Assembly: GCF_004402045.1 (NCBI RefSeq)
Contig: NZ_SOMG01000023.1
Location: forward strand, 62,001 to 126,000
Source: Lelliottia nimipressuralis
GTDB lineage: Bacteria; Pseudomonadota; Gammaproteobacteria; Enterobacterales; Enterobacteriaceae
Reading direction: 5' to 3'
Length of the DNA: 64,000 bases
Position 1 is the stretch's first letter. Each line of letters opens with the position of its first letter. The position numbers were made by a program, and so were the translations under genes. Shown here piece after piece: positions 62,723 through 64,000 of the stretch. Under the pieces are notes generated by a model, which worked only from the letters and a program-made list of their open reading frames with translations, was not told the DNA's origin and made no database searches.

Positions 62723-62994
62723 CGATGCGCCACGAACGGTATGGATAAATCCTTATACTGCGTGGCGAAACCTGACTTTTTACTTACCGGAGGCCACATG
62801 GATCCCGATCCCACACCTCTCCTGAACGGGAGAATGCGTTCTATCCGGTAAGCCAGCCTGTTGCTGACTCACCGGTGATGTGAGGCAGCAACGTCATAAA
62901 CGTTCCTGCTTGAAAAATTGAGTGCCTCTCAGGTACGGCTTTGCCACGCCTGAAGGAATGCTGCATCCGCGTTTGCGGATGCGGAGGAATGACT
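62723..62994 (+). promoter_or_regulatory. mgtA 5' leader (Mg2+-responsive region)
   Basis: About 272 bases between the predicted start and the mgtA ATG, close to the 264-base leader of Salmonella and E. coli that responds to Mg2+ and encodes MgtL. Apart from mgtL there is a strong hairpin GCATCCGC-GTTT-GCGGATGC (62963-62982) directly before the mgtA GGAGG. The alternative stem-loops of the switch were not folded here. Confidence 0.7.
62798..62851 (+). CDS. mgtL: mgtA leader peptide MgtL
   Basis: 17 residues, MDPDPTPLLNGRMRSIR, from ATG 62798 with CCGGAGG upstream. It matches MgtL of related bacteria in its acidic-proline start (EPDPTP in E. coli and Salmonella; DPDPTP here). That start destabilises the translating ribosome at low Mg2+ and lets transcription reach mgtA. 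The rest of the peptide differs from the Salmonella form as I remember it. Confidence 0.9.
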   Translation: MDPDPTPLLNGRMRSIR

Positions 62995-64000
62995 ATGTTT
63001 AAAAATATTACCCGTCAGCTGCAGGCGCTGCTGAGCCGCCACCTGCCACACCGTCTTGTTCAGCGCGACCCGCTGCCCAATGGCAAAAACATGGCGGGCG
63101 CCGCGATCCCCGCGTCCCTGACCGAGCGCTGCCTGAACGTGGCGGCGATGGATGAAAACGAAGTCTGGCGCGCCTTTGGCGGCCACCCGGAAGGGCTGAA
63201 CGCGACAGAAGTCGAAAAAATCCGCGCCGTGCATGGCGATAACCAGATCCCGGCGCAAAAACCGTCTCCGTGGTGGGTGCATCTCTGGCTCTGCTACCGC
63301 AACCCGTTCAACCTGCTGCTGACCGTTCTCGGCCTTATCTCATATGCCACGGAAGATCTGTTTGCCGCAGGGGTGATTGCCCTGATGGTGGGCATTTCCA
63401 CGCTGCTGAACTTTATCCAGGAAGCCCGCTCCACCAAAGCGGCAGACGCCCTGAAGGCGATGGTCAGCAACACGGCAACCGTTTCGCGCGTGATTAACGA
63501 TCTCGGCGAAAACGCCTGGGTGGAGCTGCCCATCGACCAGCTGGTACCGGGCGATCTGGTGAAGCTGGCGGCGGGAGATATGATCCCGGCGGATTTACGC
63601 ATCATTCAGGCACGCGATCTGTTCGTCGCGCAGGCTTCCCTGACCGGGGAATCCCTGCCGGTTGAAAAGGTGGCGCGCAGCCGCGATCCGCAGCAGATGA
63701 ACCCGCTAGAATGCGACACCCTGTGCTTTATGGGCACCACGGTGGTCAGCGGTACGGCGCAGGCGATTGTCACCGCCACCGGGGGCAACACCTGGTTTGG
63801 TCAGCTTGCCGGACGCGTCAGCGAGCAGGAGAGCGAACCCAATGCCTTCCAGAAAGGGATTGGCCGCGTCAGCATGCTGCTGATCCGCTTTATGATGGTG
63901 ATGACGCCGATCGTGCTGCTGATCAACGGCTACACCAAAGGCGACTGGTGGGAAGCGGCGCTGTTTGCGCTCTCCGTGGCCGTCGGCTTAACGCCGGAAA
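62995..64000 (+). CDS. mgtA: Magnesium-transporting P-type ATPase MgtA, N-terminal part
   Basis: The first 335 codons of MgtA; the gene runs out of the window. Seen: a basic amphipathic N-terminus, TM1-TM2 (about 100-145), the actuator domain with SLTGESLPVEK (about 213-223), and TM3-TM4 with the VGLTPE motif at the end. The DKTGT phosphorylation site lies beyond the window. It imports Mg2+ when PhoPQ senses low Mg2+. Start ATG 62995 follows GGAGG. Confidence 0.96.
   Translation, partial: MFKNITRQLQALLSRHLPHRLVQRDPLPNGKNMAGAAIPASLTERCLNVAAMDENEVWRAFGGHPEGLNATEVEKIRAVHGDNQIPAQKPSPWWVHLWLCYRNPFNLLLTVLGLISYATEDLFAAGVIALMVGISTLLNFIQEARSTKAADALKAMVSNTATVSRVINDLGENAWVELPIDQLVPGDLVKLAAGDMIPADLRIIQARDLFVAQASLTGESLPVEKVARSRDPQQMNPLECDTLCFMGTTVVSGTAQAIVTATGGNTWFGQLAGRVSEQESEPNAFQKGIGRVSMLLIRFMMVMTPIVLLINGYTKGDWWEAALFALSVAVGLTPE

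Overview
The window looks like a chromosomal segment of an Enterobacter-type member of the Enterobacteriaceae. Its backbone follows, gene for gene, the Escherichia coli order priB-rpsR-rplI-ytfB-fklB-cycA-ytfE-ytfF-qorB/qorR-cpdB-cysQ-ytfJ-ytfK-ytfL-msrA-tamA-tamB-ytfP-ppa-ytfQRT-yjfF-fbp-mpl-darP-tldE-cybC-nrdG-nrdD-treC-treB-treR-mgtA. Protein lengths mostly equal those of E. coli. Core genes are G+C rich (a sampled 60-base line in tldE has 36 G/C), and several gaps carry REP-type palindromes. No rRNA, tRNA, IS element, prophage or CRISPR array was seen.

Six accessory segments interrupt that backbone. (1) A chemoreceptor at 5084-6733 lies between ytfE and ytfF, with an AraC-type regulator (7853-8677) after it. 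(2) 15482-25081, between ytfL and msrA, has two parts: an AT-rich nuclease toxin gene split by a stop codon with an apparently intact SUKH-like immunity gene, and a sugar cluster of four tandem Gfo/Idh/MocA oxidoreductases, a GPH-type transporter and a divergent LacI-type regulator. (3) 31846-33168, where E. coli K-12 carries chpSB, holds three overlapping AT-rich genes of unknown function. (4) A second chemoreceptor plus an HTH-only LysR fragment sits between yjfF and fbp. (5) A hok/sok type I toxin-antitoxin locus lies at about 46090-46381. (6) 46682-55297, between cybC and nrdG, is a nine-gene catabolic operon with an unusual set of membrane proteins (DUF4310/4311/4312 families and an SFCGS glycine-rich protein).

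The last operon is the best candidate for a little-described system. Its enzymes (amidohydrolase, DgaE-type PLP ammonia lyase, DgaF-type KDGP aldolase) resemble the end of the D-glucosaminate pathway, which works on phosphorylated intermediates. The operon has no kinase and no recognisable PTS EIIC. Its regulator is nevertheless a PTS-controlled HTH-PRD-PRD-EIIB-EIIA protein, and a small glycine-rich protein carries an EIIB-like Cys loop. A periplasmic lactonase-type propeller completes the set. I infer that the DUF43xx proteins are an uncharacterised transporter that may phosphorylate its cargo.

Regulatory sites readable from sequence: an NsrR palindrome before ytfE; exact-spacing sigma-28 promoters before both chemoreceptors; paired NrdR and FNR boxes before nrdDG, each pair 31 bp apart; a TreR operator before treB; a perfect PhoP box and the proline-rich mgtL leader before mgtA; CRP-like sites and perfect palindromes before the Gfo/Idh and DUF43xx operons. 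Start sites were chosen from ribosome-binding sites and from remembered E. coli protein lengths. Family assignments are from memory of motifs, not from database searches.
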